From: Erwinia aphidicola | Lineage (GTDB): Bacteria; Pseudomonadota; Gammaproteobacteria; Enterobacterales; Enterobacteriaceae | Length of the DNA: 64,000 nucleotides | Assembly: GCF_014773485.1 (NCBI RefSeq) | Contig: NZ_JACXBP010000001.1 | Location: 868,001 to 932,000, forward strand | Direction of reading: 5' to 3' | Part shown: positions 1 to 8,552 of the stretch, piece by piece | Numbering within the stretch: position 1 is the stretch's first letter | Layout of the letters: every line of letters starts with the position of its first letter | Translations under genes and position numbers: made by a program | Notes under the pieces: model-generated | What the model was told of the DNA's origin: nothing | The model's input: only the letters and a program-made list of their open reading frames with translations | Database searches by the model: none

Positions 1-2
1 GC

Positions 3-356
3 GCGATCTGCTTTATCGCCTCCTTCTCCATCGGGCCTGCTCACTTCTGGCTCTCGTGGGTGCTACTGGTGATTGCCGGTGGTGCAATGTATACCCCTTA
101 CGGCCCGTTCTTTGCGGCGATCCCTGAAATGATCCCACGTAACGTCGTGGCTGGGGCGATGTCGTTCGTGGTCTGTTTTGGCGCACTGGGATCCTTTATT
201 GGTGCGTGGATCGTAGGCTATCTTAACGGCCTGACCGGCAGCCCCGACGCGTCCTACATCTTTATGGGCGGTTCGCTGGTGCTGGCGGTGCTGCTCGCCG
301 CGCTGACCACCTTCAGCAGCCACTCCTCCACGGCGCAAGCCACTGTGGCCGGCTAA
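3..356 (+). CDS. MFS transporter, C-terminal part (cut by window edge)
   Basis: The reading frame is open from the first bases and ends with TAA at 354-356, so the gene begins upstream of the window. The visible 117 residues contain three to four hydrophobic helices typical of the last transmembrane segments of a major facilitator superfamily carrier, with a short loop reading EMIPRNVVAG of the kind found in the anion:cation symporter family. It lies 10 bp upstream of a second MFS gene and an IdnD-like dehydrogenase on the same strand, so an operon for uptake and oxidation of a sugar acid is likely (inference). The substrate cannot be read from this fragment. Confidence 0.8.
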   Translation, partial: AICFIASFSIGPAHFWLSWVLLVIAGGAMYTPYGPFFAAIPEMIPRNVVAGAMSFVVCFGALGSFIGAWIVGYLNGLTGSPDASYIFMGGSLVLAVLLAALTTFSSHSSTAQATVAG

Positions 357-366
357 GGGGGCACTG

Positions 367-1740
367 ATGACGACGATGAAACCCACGCGTTCACGCTTGA
401 CCATTCTGCTGATGCTGTTTGTGGTGACGGCCATCAATTATATGGACCGCGCCAATCTGTCGGTGGCGGGGTCGCATATTCAGGGCGAGTTTGCCCTGTC
501 ACCGACCCAGCTTGGCCTGCTGTTTTCAATGTTCACCTGGTTTTATGCCATGAGCCAGATCCCGGTCGGCTATATTCTGGACCGGGTGGGTTCGCGGGTG
601 CTGTACGGCAGCGCCATCGTGCTGTGGAGTATCTTTACCTTTGTGATGGGCTTTGCCTCGCACCATCTGTTCGCTACCGCCAGCGCATCGTTCGCCATGC
701 TGCTGGCCTGCCGCGCGCTGATTGGCGTGGCGGAGGCGCCCTCTTTCCCTTCCAACACCAAGATCATTGCCAGCTGGTTCCCGGACCACGAACGCGCGCG
801 CGCCACCGCCTTTTACTCCAGCGCGCAATATATTGGCCTGGCGCTGCTGACGCCGCTGCTCTCCTGGATCGTGGCGGAATACGGCTGGGAGATGTCGTTT
901 TATCTCTCCGGCGGGATTGGCATTGCGTTTGGCATTTACTGGCTGATCGCCTATCGCGACCCGCAGCACAGCAAAACGGTCAATCAGGCAGAGCTGGAGT
1001 ATATTCGCGCCGGTGGCGGCTATGGTTCCAGTAATCAGAAAGGTAGCAGTGGCAAAGTGAACTGGGCCAGCGTCAAGCATATCCTGCGCCAGCGTACCGT
1101 GTGGGGGCTATTTATTGCCCAGTTCGCCGCTTCATCGACCCTCTATTTCTTCCTGACGTGGTTTATTGTCTATCTGGAAAAAGGGCTGGGGCTGTCGATT
1201 GCCAAAGCGGGGATCGGGGCGATGTTCCCCTACCTGATGGCGATGGCGGGCGTGCTGTGCGGCGGTACGTTGAGCGATATGCTGCTGAAAAAAGGGCATT
1301 CACGCACGTTTGCCCGCAAGCTACCGGTGATGAGCGGCCTGTTGGTCACCACCTCCATTGCGCTGGTCAACTTTTTCCAGCACAGCCCGACAATTGCCAT
1401 CGCGATTCTGTCAGTCGCCTTCTTTGCCAATGCCTTTTCTAACCTCGGCTGGGTGGTGTGCAGCGATGTTATTCCACGCCATCTGATCGGCACCATCGGC
1501 GGCTTCCTGAATATCTTCGGCAACCTGTCCGGCATCATCAGCCCTATCGTGATTGGCGTGATCCTCGAACGCACCCATAACTTCCAGTATGCCATGTGGT
1601 ATATCGCCGCCGTGGCGCTGGCGGGCTTCTTCGCCTATCTGCTGCTGGTTGGCAAAATAGAGGTGATAGCCCTGCCGGATGAAAAACCTGAAGCGGATGA
1701 ACCATTAAAAAAACTGAGGGAAAACAATGCAGCACATTAA
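367..1740 (+). CDS. MFS transporter, anion:cation symporter family (sugar-acid type)
   Basis: 457 residues with about twelve hydrophobic helices. The N-terminal helix reads NYMDRANLSVAG, close to the NYxDRxNLSVA motif of hexuronate, glucarate and galactonate carriers, and the loop GYILDRVGSRVLYG is the MFS loop 2-3 signature. Such carriers are inner-membrane proton symporters for sugar acids. The start follows the previous stop by 10 bp with AAGGGG as ribosome site. The C-terminus overlaps the next gene by 14 bp, which indicates translational coupling to the dehydrogenase. Two tandem MFS genes ahead of one enzyme is somewhat unusual. The exact substrate (an aldonate or uronate) is inferred from family only. 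Confidence 0.88.
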   Translation: MTTMKPTRSRLTILLMLFVVTAINYMDRANLSVAGSHIQGEFALSPTQLGLLFSMFTWFYAMSQIPVGYILDRVGSRVLYGSAIVLWSIFTFVMGFASHHLFATASASFAMLLACRALIGVAEAPSFPSNTKIIASWFPDHERARATAFYSSAQYIGLALLTPLLSWIVAEYGWEMSFYLSGGIGIAFGIYWLIAYRDPQHSKTVNQAELEYIRAGGGYGSSNQKGSSGKVNWASVKHILRQRTVWGLFIAQFAASSTLYFFLTWFIVYLEKGLGLSIAKAGIGAMFPYLMAMAGVLCGGTLSDMLLKKGHSRTFARKLPVMSGLLVTTSIALVNFFQHSPTIAIAILSVAFFANAFSNLGWVVCSDVIPRHLIGTIGGFLNIFGNLSGIISPIVIGVILERTHNFQYAMWYIAAVALAGFFAYLLLVGKIEVIALPDEKPEADEPLKKLRENNAAH

Positions 1741-2773
1741 AGAAATCGTTGCCAGCGTGGTCAGCGGTGCGCATCAGGTCAGTAATGAAACGCGCAGCCT
1801 GACGTGGAGCGACAGCCAGGTGCTGGTGAAGGTCGAGCGCGGCGGGATCTGCGGCTCCGATCTGCATTACTATCAGCACGGCCGTGCCGGGATGTCGATA
1901 CTAAAGCAGCCGCTTATACTGGGGCATGAATTTGTCGGCCGCATTGAACAAGCTCCGCCAGAAAGCGGCTTGCGGGCCGGTCAGCGCGTGGCGGTCAATC
2001 CTTCGCAACCCTGTAATCAGTGCGAGCTGTGCCTGAAGGGCAAACAGAACCTCTGCCGCACCATGAAGTTTATGGGCAGCGCGCAGTTCTTCCCTCATAT
2101 CAACGGTGGGTTTGCCAGCTTTGTCGCGGTTAGCCCGGCGCAGTGCGTGCCATTCGCCGAGGATGTGGACAGCAAGATTATTGCCTTTGCCGAGCCGCTG
2201 GCAGTGGCGCTGCATGCCATTCACCAGGCGGGGGAAATTTTCGGCAAGAAGGTGCTGGTGACCGGTTCCGGTCCGATTGGCTGCCTGGTGATCGCGGCCG
2301 CCTTAGCGGGCGGGGCCGCTGAGATCGTCGCAACCGATATGAGTCCGCGCTGCCGCCAGCTGGCGCTGGAAATGGGGGCCACGCAGGCGATCGATCCCAG
2401 CGATGAGAGCCTCACCGCCCACTGGCTGGAAGACGGTGGCTATTTCGACCTGTGCTTTGAAGCCTCGGGGGCAGCAGCGGCTATCGCCTCCACCGTCGGT
2501 TTTACCCGCCCGGCAGGGCGCATTGTGCAGCTGGGGATGGGCGCGGCCGCGCTGGAATTCCCCCTTGGGCCTCTACTGGTTAAGGAGATTGTGCTGGCAG
2601 GATCCTTCCGCTTTATCAGCGAGTTCCAGCTGGCAGTGCGCTGGCTGGAGAGCGGACGGATAAACCCCCTGCCGCTGCTTTCCGCCGAGTTCCCACAGCA
2701 GGCTATCGTGGCGGCGCTGGAAATGGCCAGCGATAAGAGCCGTGCGGCCAAGGTGCAGGTCGTATTCGGCTAA
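1727..2773 (+). CDS. idnD: Zinc-dependent alcohol dehydrogenase, L-idonate 5-dehydrogenase type
   Basis: 348 residues of the medium-chain dehydrogenase family. GGICGSDLHYYQ near residue 40 and GHEFVG hold the catalytic zinc ligands. CNQCELCLKGKQNLC near residue 100 is the structural-zinc four-Cys loop. GSGPIGCLV near residue 175 is the Rossmann NAD(P) site. The layout and C-terminus (NPLPLLSAEFP) match E. coli IdnD, which oxidises L-idonate to 5-ketogluconate. The start lies inside the preceding transporter gene, so uptake and oxidation are probably co-expressed. The rest of the idn pathway (IdnK, IdnO, IdnT) is not in the window, so another polyol or aldonate substrate remains possible. Confidence 0.82.
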   Translation: MQHIKEIVASVVSGAHQVSNETRSLTWSDSQVLVKVERGGICGSDLHYYQHGRAGMSILKQPLILGHEFVGRIEQAPPESGLRAGQRVAVNPSQPCNQCELCLKGKQNLCRTMKFMGSAQFFPHINGGFASFVAVSPAQCVPFAEDVDSKIIAFAEPLAVALHAIHQAGEIFGKKVLVTGSGPIGCLVIAAALAGGAAEIVATDMSPRCRQLALEMGATQAIDPSDESLTAHWLEDGGYFDLCFEASGAAAAIASTVGFTRPAGRIVQLGMGAAALEFPLGPLLVKEIVLAGSFRFISEFQLAVRWLESGRINPLPLLSAEFPQQAIVAALEMASDKSRAAKVQVVFG

Positions 2774-2778
2774 CGTTA

Positions 2779-2863
2779 TGGCGAGGCATGCCTCGCCACT
2801 ACGGGATTGCGGATGCAGGCGCAGCAGCAGGAGGTTGCCGTAGGGGTCAGGCCTGCCTGACCC
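2779..2863. repeat. Two REP-like palindromes (GCATGC family)
   Basis: Positions 2779-2798 form a perfect 20-bp palindrome with GGCATGCC at its centre, followed by CTAC. Positions 2840-2863 start with GTAGGGGTCAGG and contain an imperfect palindrome around GCCTGCC. Both lie between the idnD stop and the end of the opposing flavin reductase gene. They belong to a family repeated across the window whose GTAG head resembles REP sequences moved by RAYT transposases. Confidence 0.75.
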
Positions 2864-2881
2864 GCAATTCCCCGCGCTGAT

Positions 2882-3457
2882 TCAACCTTCCAGCACGTTC
2901 AACGACTCGCCCGTGGCATAGAACTGCCCGCCTGCCACGTAGTGCAGGCTGCGCAGTGCGGGGTCGGCCTGGTCAAAATGCCAGTGACCTTCGCTGAATA
3001 CCCGGCTGTCGGCCCATGCGCCCACCACTTCAGCGATAAACAGATCATAAGTGTTCTGAATATGAGGTTCGGGGATTAGCCGGCAGGCCAGCCACGCGGA
3101 ACAGCCGCGTACAAACGGCAGGTCGTAGCCGTCGAAGCTGAACAGCTCCACGCCGCAGTTGGCCAGCTTATCCGGTTCGTTAAACAGGCTGCGCGTGCCA
3201 ACCGCATGGGTAAGATTGATCTGTGCGACGGTGGGAACCTGAATCACAAACAGCCCGCTCTCCTCTACCAGCTGCCGGGTTTTGGCGATTTTGTCGATCA
3301 CTACCGTCAGCTTTGACGGCGAGAAATCCAGCCCGCAGGCCCAGGCCGCTGCCATCACATCTTCCGTGCCGCCTGCGCGCGCTGAAACAAGGATGGTCGG
3401 GCCGTGATTAATCAGGCGGTAGGCCTTTTCCAGTTCAACCGGGACAATATTGTTCAT
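2882..3457 (-). CDS. Flavin reductase family protein
   Basis: 191 residues with the FMN-binding split-barrel layout of flavin reductase-like proteins: an N-terminal strand reading GPTILVSARAGG, then DVMAAAWACGLDFSP, which corresponds to the flavin-phosphate loop, and VIDKIAKTRQLVEESG. Members reduce or carry FMN and often supply reduced flavin to a monooxygenase. It is convergent with idnD and divergent from the small Cys-rich gene. Two LLM-type flavin monooxygenases lie elsewhere in the window (10.4 kb and 21.1 kb), but there is no operon link, so partnership with them is only a guess. Family assignment is good; the precise role is unknown. Confidence 0.78.
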   Translation of the reverse strand: MNNIVPVELEKAYRLINHGPTILVSARAGGTEDVMAAAWACGLDFSPSKLTVVIDKIAKTRQLVEESGLFVIQVPTVAQINLTHAVGTRSLFNEPDKLANCGVELFSFDGYDLPFVRGCSAWLACRLIPEPHIQNTYDLFIAEVVGAWADSRVFSEGHWHFDQADPALRSLHYVAGGQFYATGESLNVLEG

Positions 3458-3523
3458 TGATTTCCACCCTGATGGATTTTTTGCATTACGATCATATCAA
3501 GGGTATCTCATCGGGGAATCATC

Positions 3524-3700
3524 ATGCCACTGCTAATCCTGGTACTGCTCAGCGCGCTTCTGCCGCTGCGGGTCGCGACTGCCGACAGCAGCGGCTGCCA
3601 GCAACAGTGCTATATCGAAAACAGCCGCTGCGACCGTGACAGTCGCAGCGGCTGTAGCAGTACACTTCAGAGCTGTCTGCAGGCCTGCGCGCACCGTTAA
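3524..3700 (+). CDS. Small Cys-rich secreted peptide (58 aa), unknown function
   Basis: Reading from ATG 3524 gives 58 residues: a hydrophobic start (MPLLILVLLSALLPLRVA), a likely signal-peptidase site near ATA-DS, then a mature part of about 37 residues with six cysteines in the pattern C-x3-C-x6-C-x6-C-x6-C-x3-C. GGGG lies about eight bases upstream as ribosome site. The stop TAA at 3698-3700 overlaps the stop of the opposing hydrolase gene. An even number of evenly spaced cysteines after a signal peptide suggests a disulphide-bonded periplasmic peptide. I do not recognise the family. A longer overlapping frame from 3457 has no signal peptide or composition typical of a protein and was not chosen. 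Confidence 0.6.
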   Translation: MPLLILVLLSALLPLRVATADSSGCQQQCYIENSRCDRDSRSGCSSTLQSCLQACAHR

Positions 3701-4335
3701 CGGCTGACGGGCAGATCAAGCACCTGCTGGGTGGTTTTGATCTCGGCGAATACGTCTGCGACGGCGGCCAGGGCAGCACGCTGCAGATCCTTGCTGTCGA
3801 CAACGTTGTTATCCCAGGTCGCCAGGCTGCGCGTGGCGGTAGCATCTTGCGGGATAATGACCTCATAGCCCAGCGGCACGGCGTCACGCGCGGTAGATGA
3901 GACGCACATGTGGGTCATCAGGCCGCATACGATCAGCGTTTTAATTCCTTTCGCTTTCAGCTGCGCATCCAGATCGGTGCCGACGAACGAACTTGGGGTC
4001 GGTTTGGTAATCGTGATATCGCCCTCAACCGGCAGCAACTCCGGGTGAAACTCAGACAAAAAGTGGTCTTTAGCAAACAGTGGGCCGTCCGCCGGGCCTT
4101 CGTGGCGAACGAAAAATACCGGCATCGCGTGGGCATGGGCAAAATCAACCAGCTTGCGCGACTGCTTTAAGACTTTCATGCCGTCGGCGATCGGCATTTT
4201 GCCGTCAAAATATTCATTCTGGATATCGATAACGATCAGCGCAGTCTCGTTGGCCGTCAGTTGGTTAATAGCCGTGGCGCCGCTCATGGTGCGGATGCTG
4301 GGTGCCTGGCTTGCAGTAGCAGATAATGTGGTCAT
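3697..4335 (-). CDS. Cysteine hydrolase, isochorismatase-like, cytoplasmic copy
   Basis: 212 residues of the isochorismatase-like hydrolase fold. LIVIDIQNEYF carries the catalytic Asp, the Lys lies further on near TKPTPSSF, and GLMTHMCVSSTARDA carries the nucleophilic Cys. There is no signal peptide. It is closely similar along its full length to the next gene upstream (4401-5099), so the two are tandem duplicates. Members hydrolyse amides, nicotinamide or isochorismate; the substrate is unknown here. The pair is divergent from a GlxA-type regulator at 5248, a usual arrangement for hydrolases of small amides or nitriles (inference). Confidence 0.85.
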   Translation of the reverse strand: MTTLSATASQAPSIRTMSGATAINQLTANETALIVIDIQNEYFDGKMPIADGMKVLKQSRKLVDFAHAHAMPVFFVRHEGPADGPLFAKDHFLSEFHPELLPVEGDITITKPTPSSFVGTDLDAQLKAKGIKTLIVCGLMTHMCVSSTARDAVPLGYEVIIPQDATATRSLATWDNNVVDSKDLQRAALAAVADVFAEIKTTQQVLDLPVSR

Positions 4336-4400
4336 GTTATTTTCCTGTAAGCGTGTTCAATTAGTGGCCTGTCTGATTATAGACAGGCTCACAAATGGGA

Positions 4401-5099
4401 TTAGTTAATTACCCGCATATCGAGAACCTGCTGGGTGGTTTTGATCTCGGCGAATACGTCCGCAACGCCTGCCAGCGCGGCACGCTGCAGATCCTTGCTG
4501 TCGACGACGCTATTATCCCAGGTCGCCAGGCTACGAGTGGCAGTTGCATCTTCCGGAATAATTACCTGATAGCCTAATGGCACAGCATCGCGGGCGGTGG
4601 AAGAGACACACATATGGGTCATCAGTCCGGTGACAATCAAATCTTTGATGCCCAGTTTTTTCAGCTGCGCATCAAGGTCGGTGCCAACAAATGAGCTGGG
4701 AGTGGCTTTGGTGATCACAATGTCACCTTTGCCCGGCTGCAGGTCTTTATGGAACTCTGCAAAGTGGCTGCCTTTGGCAAACAGCGGGCCGTCCGCCGGG
4801 CCTTCATGACGCACGAAGATCACCGGCATCCCTTTTTTATGCGCAAAATCGACCAGTTTGCGTGACTGCTTCAGAGCTTTCATGCCGTCGGGGATCGGCA
4901 TTTTACCGTCAAAGTATTCATTCTGAATGTCGATAACCACCAGCGCGGTCTGTTTGGCAGTCAGCTGATTGATGGATGTCGCGCCGCTCATGGTACGGAT
5001 AGTCGGAGCCTTGCTGGCGGTTACGGTGTCAGCGGCAACAGCAGCGCCGGAAGCCATCATGGCTAATACCAGGGCAGCGGAGGTGAATAATGTTTTCAT
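4401..5099 (-). CDS. Cysteine hydrolase, isochorismatase-like, exported copy
   Basis: 232 residues. The first 22 residues (MKTLFTSAALVLAMMASG, then AAVA-AD) form a clear Sec signal peptide. The rest matches the neighbouring cytoplasmic paralogue nearly residue for residue, including VVIDIQNEYFDGKMP and THMCVSSTARDA with the nucleophilic Cys. A periplasmic and a cytoplasmic copy side by side suggests the same chemistry in two compartments. The gap to the downstream copy is 65 bp, compatible with one transcript. The likely regulator is the divergent GlxA-family gene that starts about 150 bp away. Confidence 0.85.
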   Translation of the reverse strand: MKTLFTSAALVLAMMASGAAVAADTVTASKAPTIRTMSGATSINQLTAKQTALVVIDIQNEYFDGKMPIPDGMKALKQSRKLVDFAHKKGMPVIFVRHEGPADGPLFAKGSHFAEFHKDLQPGKGDIVITKATPSSFVGTDLDAQLKKLGIKDLIVTGLMTHMCVSSTARDAVPLGYQVIIPEDATATRSLATWDNSVVDSKDLQRAALAGVADVFAEIKTTQQVLDMRVIN

Positions 5100-5247
5100 G
5101 TTATTTCCTTTCTCTCATTTTCAGGTTAGTTTGCTTTTCACTCATCAAGTGATGGCGGCAAGTATCCTCCTGAAACGGCATGTTGAAGAGAGGCGCGGAT
5201 ACCCAAAAACGATCGTTTTGGGCCAGGTTGATTACAGGAGAAGGTTC

Positions 5248-6200
5248 ATGGCGATTAACATAGGGATTGTGGTGTTTGACGACATCATTCCTTTCCATCT
5301 CTCCGTGCCCTGCGCGGTATTTGAGAAGGCGCTACAGCCGGATGGCAGCCCTGTTTTTCAGCTAACCGTGTGCGCCACCACGCCGGGCGTGCTGCGCACC
5401 AATGCTGGGTTTTCCATTGTTGCGGAGCGGGGATTAGACGCGCTGGATTCAGCGGATATTGTGGTGGTGCCCAGCTGGAGTAAACCGGACGAGCTCCCCC
5501 CTGAAGTCCTGCTGGCGGCGCTGCGCAAGGCACATCAGCGTGGAGCTACCGTCGTCGGGCTGTGCCTCGGGGCCTTTGTGCTGGCGGCAGCGGGCCTGCT
5601 GAATGGCCGTCGCGCCACCACGCACTGGCGCTGGATGGATGACTTTCTCAGCCGCTATCCGCAGGTCGATATTGACCGGGACGTACTCTATATCGATGAA
5701 GAGGATATTGTCACTTCGGCGGGCACCGCAGCCAGCATCGACTGCTGCCTGCACCTGGTGCGTAAACATTGTGGGGCGGATAGCGCTAACAGCGTGGCGC
5801 GCCTGCTGGTGGTCCCCCCTCACCGTCAGGGTGGGCAGGCGCAGTACGTTGAGCAGCCGGTGTATAACACCAAAGGCGGGGATAACTTTTTATCGTCACT
5901 CAGCTGGGCAACGGAGAACCTGCAGCAGCCATTAACGCTGGATATGCTGGCGGACCACGCCTGCATGAGCCGCCGCAGCTTTACCCGCCGTTTTCAGCAG
6001 ACCAGCGGCACCAGCTTTAATGCCTGGCTGCTGAATCAGCGGCTGGCGGTAGCGCAGCGTTTTCTGGAAAAAACCGACCAGCCGATTGAGCTGGTGGCGC
6101 AGCACAGCGGATTTCCATCCGCCATTGCTCTGCGCCGCCATTTTAAAGCGCAGTTTAATACCTCCCCGGCCCGCTACCGCAGCGAGTTCCGCGGACGGGT

Positions 6201-6204
<4 letters not shown>
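5248..6204 (+). CDS. GlxA-family transcriptional regulator (DJ-1/PfpI + AraC)
   Basis: The start at ATG 5248 follows AGGAGAAGG; longer in-frame extensions run into the divergent promoter region and are unlikely. 318 residues. The N-terminal 180 or so form a DJ-1/PfpI-type class I amidotransferase domain (IGIVVFDDIIPF, then VVGLCLGAFVLAAAGLL, where the nucleophile-elbow Cys is kept). The C-terminal 100 residues are an AraC-type double helix-turn-helix (DMLADHACMSRRSFTRRF and HSGFPSAIALRRHFKAQF). Such proteins sense small nitrogen compounds and usually activate a neighbouring gene. The divergent hydrolase pair is the natural target (inference). Its TAA overlaps the stop of the opposing pseudogene. 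Confidence 0.85.
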
Positions 6205-6444
<240 letters not shown>

Positions 6445-6608
6445 TTATCAGTTCAGCTCATTAATCATCGGGGACTGGCGCATAACATTCACCAGAGCAC
6501 GCGCCATTAATGAGTTCAGCTCACCACTTCTATAAGCCAGACGCACTCAATCCCCCGTGTGCAATAGCCTATGATGAAGGGGTGTTCAACACTCAAGGAA
6601 TCAAACTG

Positions 6609-7007
6609 ATGATCGATATTACAAAAAAAGACAGCAAACCGGCCGTTGCCGGACCGGCAGACTATTTCACCGGGGCGGTTACCGTTGCTTCCCCGTTTGC
6701 CACCACTGAACCGGCGCGTCTGAGCGGCGCAACCGTGACCTTTACCCCGGGCGCACGCACCGCATGGCATACGCATCCACTGGGGCAGACGCTGCTGGTG
6801 ACGGCGGGCCAGGGTTGGGTGCAGGAGTGGGGTAAAGAAGCACAGGCGATCTCTGCTGGCGACAACGTGTGGATCCGTCCCGGGGTAAAACACTGGCACG
6901 GCGCCAGCGCCGAAAGCGCGATGACCCATATCGCCATCGCCGAAGCCGAAGATGGCAAAGTGGTAGACTGGCTGGAGCATGTCAGCGACGAGCAGTATCA
7001 GGGCTAA
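6609..7007 (+). CDS. Cupin domain protein
   Basis: 132 residues from ATG 6609, with AAGGAA eleven bases upstream; the longer frame from 6510 lacks a ribosome site. Single-domain cupin: motif 1 is HTHPLGQTLLVTAGQG (two His plus a Gln/Thr region) and motif 2 is PGVKHWHGA, together giving the metal-binding His set of manganese- or zinc-cupins such as small mandelonitrile-lyase-like and quercetinase-like proteins. The N-terminal TPGARTAWHTHP is typical of carboxymuconolactone-associated cupins. The function is not identifiable further. It follows the aldo/keto reductase remnant and precedes the repeat array. Confidence 0.82.
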   Translation: MIDITKKDSKPAVAGPADYFTGAVTVASPFATTEPARLSGATVTFTPGARTAWHTHPLGQTLLVTAGQGWVQEWGKEAQAISAGDNVWIRPGVKHWHGASAESAMTHIAIAEAEDGKVVDWLEHVSDEQYQG

Positions 7008-7022
7008 TATTTCACCCTGGCG

Positions 7023-7545
7023 GGCCAACCTAAAAAGAAGGTCGGCCCCTACGAGGAACAGTGGCCGAAGCTGGCGCAGGGGACGACCCGCATCAACACC
7101 CAGGGCCGACCGAAAAAGAGGGTCGGCCCCTACAGGAACGGTGGTCGAAGCTGGCGCAGGGGCCGACCCGCATCAACACCCAGGGCCGACCGGAAAAGAG
7201 GGTCGGCCCCCACAGGAACGGTGGTCGAAGCTGGCGCAGGGGTCGACCGCCCTTCTGGTCGACCCGCACCAACACCCAGGACCGACCGGAAAAGAGGGTC
7301 GGCCCCTACAGGAACGGTGGTCGAAGCTGGCGTAGGGGTCGACCGCCCTTCTGGTCGACCCGCATCAACACCCAGGGCCGACCAAAAAAGAGGGTCGGCC
7401 CCCACAGGAACGGTGGCCGAAGCTGGCGTAGGGGTCGACCGCCCTTCTGGTCGACCCGCATCAACACCCAGGGCCGACCGAAAAAGAGGGTCGGCCCCTA
7501 CAGGAACGGTGGTCGAAGCTGGCGCAGGGGTCGACCCGCAAACCT
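7023..7545. repeat. Tandem array of hairpin repeats (80-81 and 96 bp units)
   Basis: Six units start at 7023, 7104, 7184, 7280, 7376 and 7472, so the periods are 81, 80, 96, 96 and 96 bp, and the last unit is incomplete. Each unit opens with the inverted repeat GGCCGACC ... GGTCGGCC around an A-rich loop, followed by CTAC, a spacer (GGAACGGTGGTCGAAGC), and CCGCATCAACACCCAG. The 96-bp units gain 16 bp that create a second hairpin, GGTCGACC ... GGTCGACC. All frames stay open through it, which produces spurious long ORFs. It lies between the cupin gene and the end of yghX. Copies 3-6 are almost identical, so the array grew recently. Confidence 0.92.
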
Positions 7546-8432
7546 TAAACCAGGTACTTGTTAAACCACGCCAGGGTTCTTTCCCACGCCAGATCAGCGG
7601 CGGCTTTGTCATAACGCGGAGTTGAGTCGTTATGGAAGCCGTGGTTGACCCCTTTGTACACGTAGCCCTCGTAAATCTTGTGATGCTCTTTCAGCGCCGC
7701 TTCGTAAGGCGGCCAGCCTTCGGTGATGCGCGTATCCAGCTCGGCATAGTGCAGCAGCAGCGGCGCTTTAATCTTCGCCACGTCTTCCGTTTTAGGCTGA
7801 CGGCCATAAAACGGCACGGCCGCCGCCAGCTCGGGATAGGCGACAGCTGCAGCATTGGCCACCCCGCCGCCGTAGCAGAAGCCGGTAATGCCCACTTTGC
7901 CGGTGCCGGGTTGATGCTGCATCAGAAATTCAATCGCGGCGAAAAAGTCGTTCATCAACTTAGTCGGGTCGATCTGCTGCTGCAGCTCGCGCCCCTTCTC
8001 GTCATTACCGGGATAGCCGCCGACCGAACTTAACCCGTCCGGGGCCAGCGCGATAAATCCGGCCTTGGCCACGCGGCGCGCCACATCTTCGATATACGGA
8101 TTCAGGCCACGGTTTTCGTGCACCACCACCACGCCCGGCACCTTGCCACTGGCGTTGGCCGGGCGCACCAGGTAGCCTTTTACGCTGCCGTGCCCCTGCG
8201 GTGACGGATAGTGAATATATTCCGCGAGAATGTCAGGATCGGTGAACTTCACCTGCTGAGCATAAGCATAATTGGGCGTCAGCAATGTGCCGAGCGCGGC
8301 GGCCGACAGACCACCAACGACAAATTTCGCCGCGATATCAAGAAATTCGCGCTTGCTGATTTTGCCGTGGACGTAGAAATCGAAATACTCGAGTAGTTCA
8401 GGGGGGAAATCTTTTGCCGTCATACGTGTCAT
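7545..8432 (-). CDS. yghX: Dienelactone hydrolase family protein YghX
   Basis: The start at 8432 (MTRMTAKDFPPELLEYFDFY) is chosen because it matches E. coli YghX and has GGAG nine bases upstream; the frame extends 23 codons further without support. 295 residues. The N-terminal 45 residues carry a hydrophobic segment after SKREFLDIAAKF, which may be an uncleaved anchor or a Tat-like export signal. The hydrolase domain has VVVHENRGLNPY, the nucleophile Cys in GFCYGGG, Asp in YAELD and His in NHGFH, the dienelactone hydrolase triad. The substrate is unknown. In E. coli K-12 this gene is reported disrupted; here it is intact. Confidence 0.88.
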   Translation of the reverse strand: MTRMTAKDFPPELLEYFDFYVHGKISKREFLDIAAKFVVGGLSAAALGTLLTPNYAYAQQVKFTDPDILAEYIHYPSPQGHGSVKGYLVRPANASGKVPGVVVVHENRGLNPYIEDVARRVAKAGFIALAPDGLSSVGGYPGNDEKGRELQQQIDPTKLMNDFFAAIEFLMQHQPGTGKVGITGFCYGGGVANAAAVAYPELAAAVPFYGRQPKTEDVAKIKAPLLLHYAELDTRITEGWPPYEAALKEHHKIYEGYVYKGVNHGFHNDSTPRYDKAAADLAWERTLAWFNKYLV

Positions 8433-8514
8433 GCGCCAGGCTCCGTTCGGTTCAAAAGAAGCCTGAATAATGACCTGTAAATGCCGATTTTGTAAACACA
8501 TTATGCACAGGCAC

Positions 8515-8540
8515 GTAGGGGCGAGGCAGGCCTCGCCCCC
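8515..8540. repeat. REP-like palindrome
   Basis: GTAGGGGCGAGG then CAGGCCTCGCC forms an imperfect palindrome with a GTAG head, in the gap between the ends of a transport-related gene and the yghX promoter. It is a member of the GTAG family seen throughout the window. Confidence 0.7.
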
Positions 8541-8552
8541 ATAACGGGCTCG

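Noticed and set aside
3457..3639. 60-codon ORF on the plus strand starting at the flavin reductase ATG
   Set aside because: No ribosome site and no protein-like pattern; the overlapping frame from 3524 encodes a credible signal peptide and six cysteines.
7061..7625. Long overlapping ORFs (118-167 codons) on both strands across 7.0-7.6 kb
   Set aside because: They arise because the GC-rich hairpin array has no stops in several frames. The translations are repetitive (GRSWRRGRPPFWS type) in every frame and have no ribosome sites.
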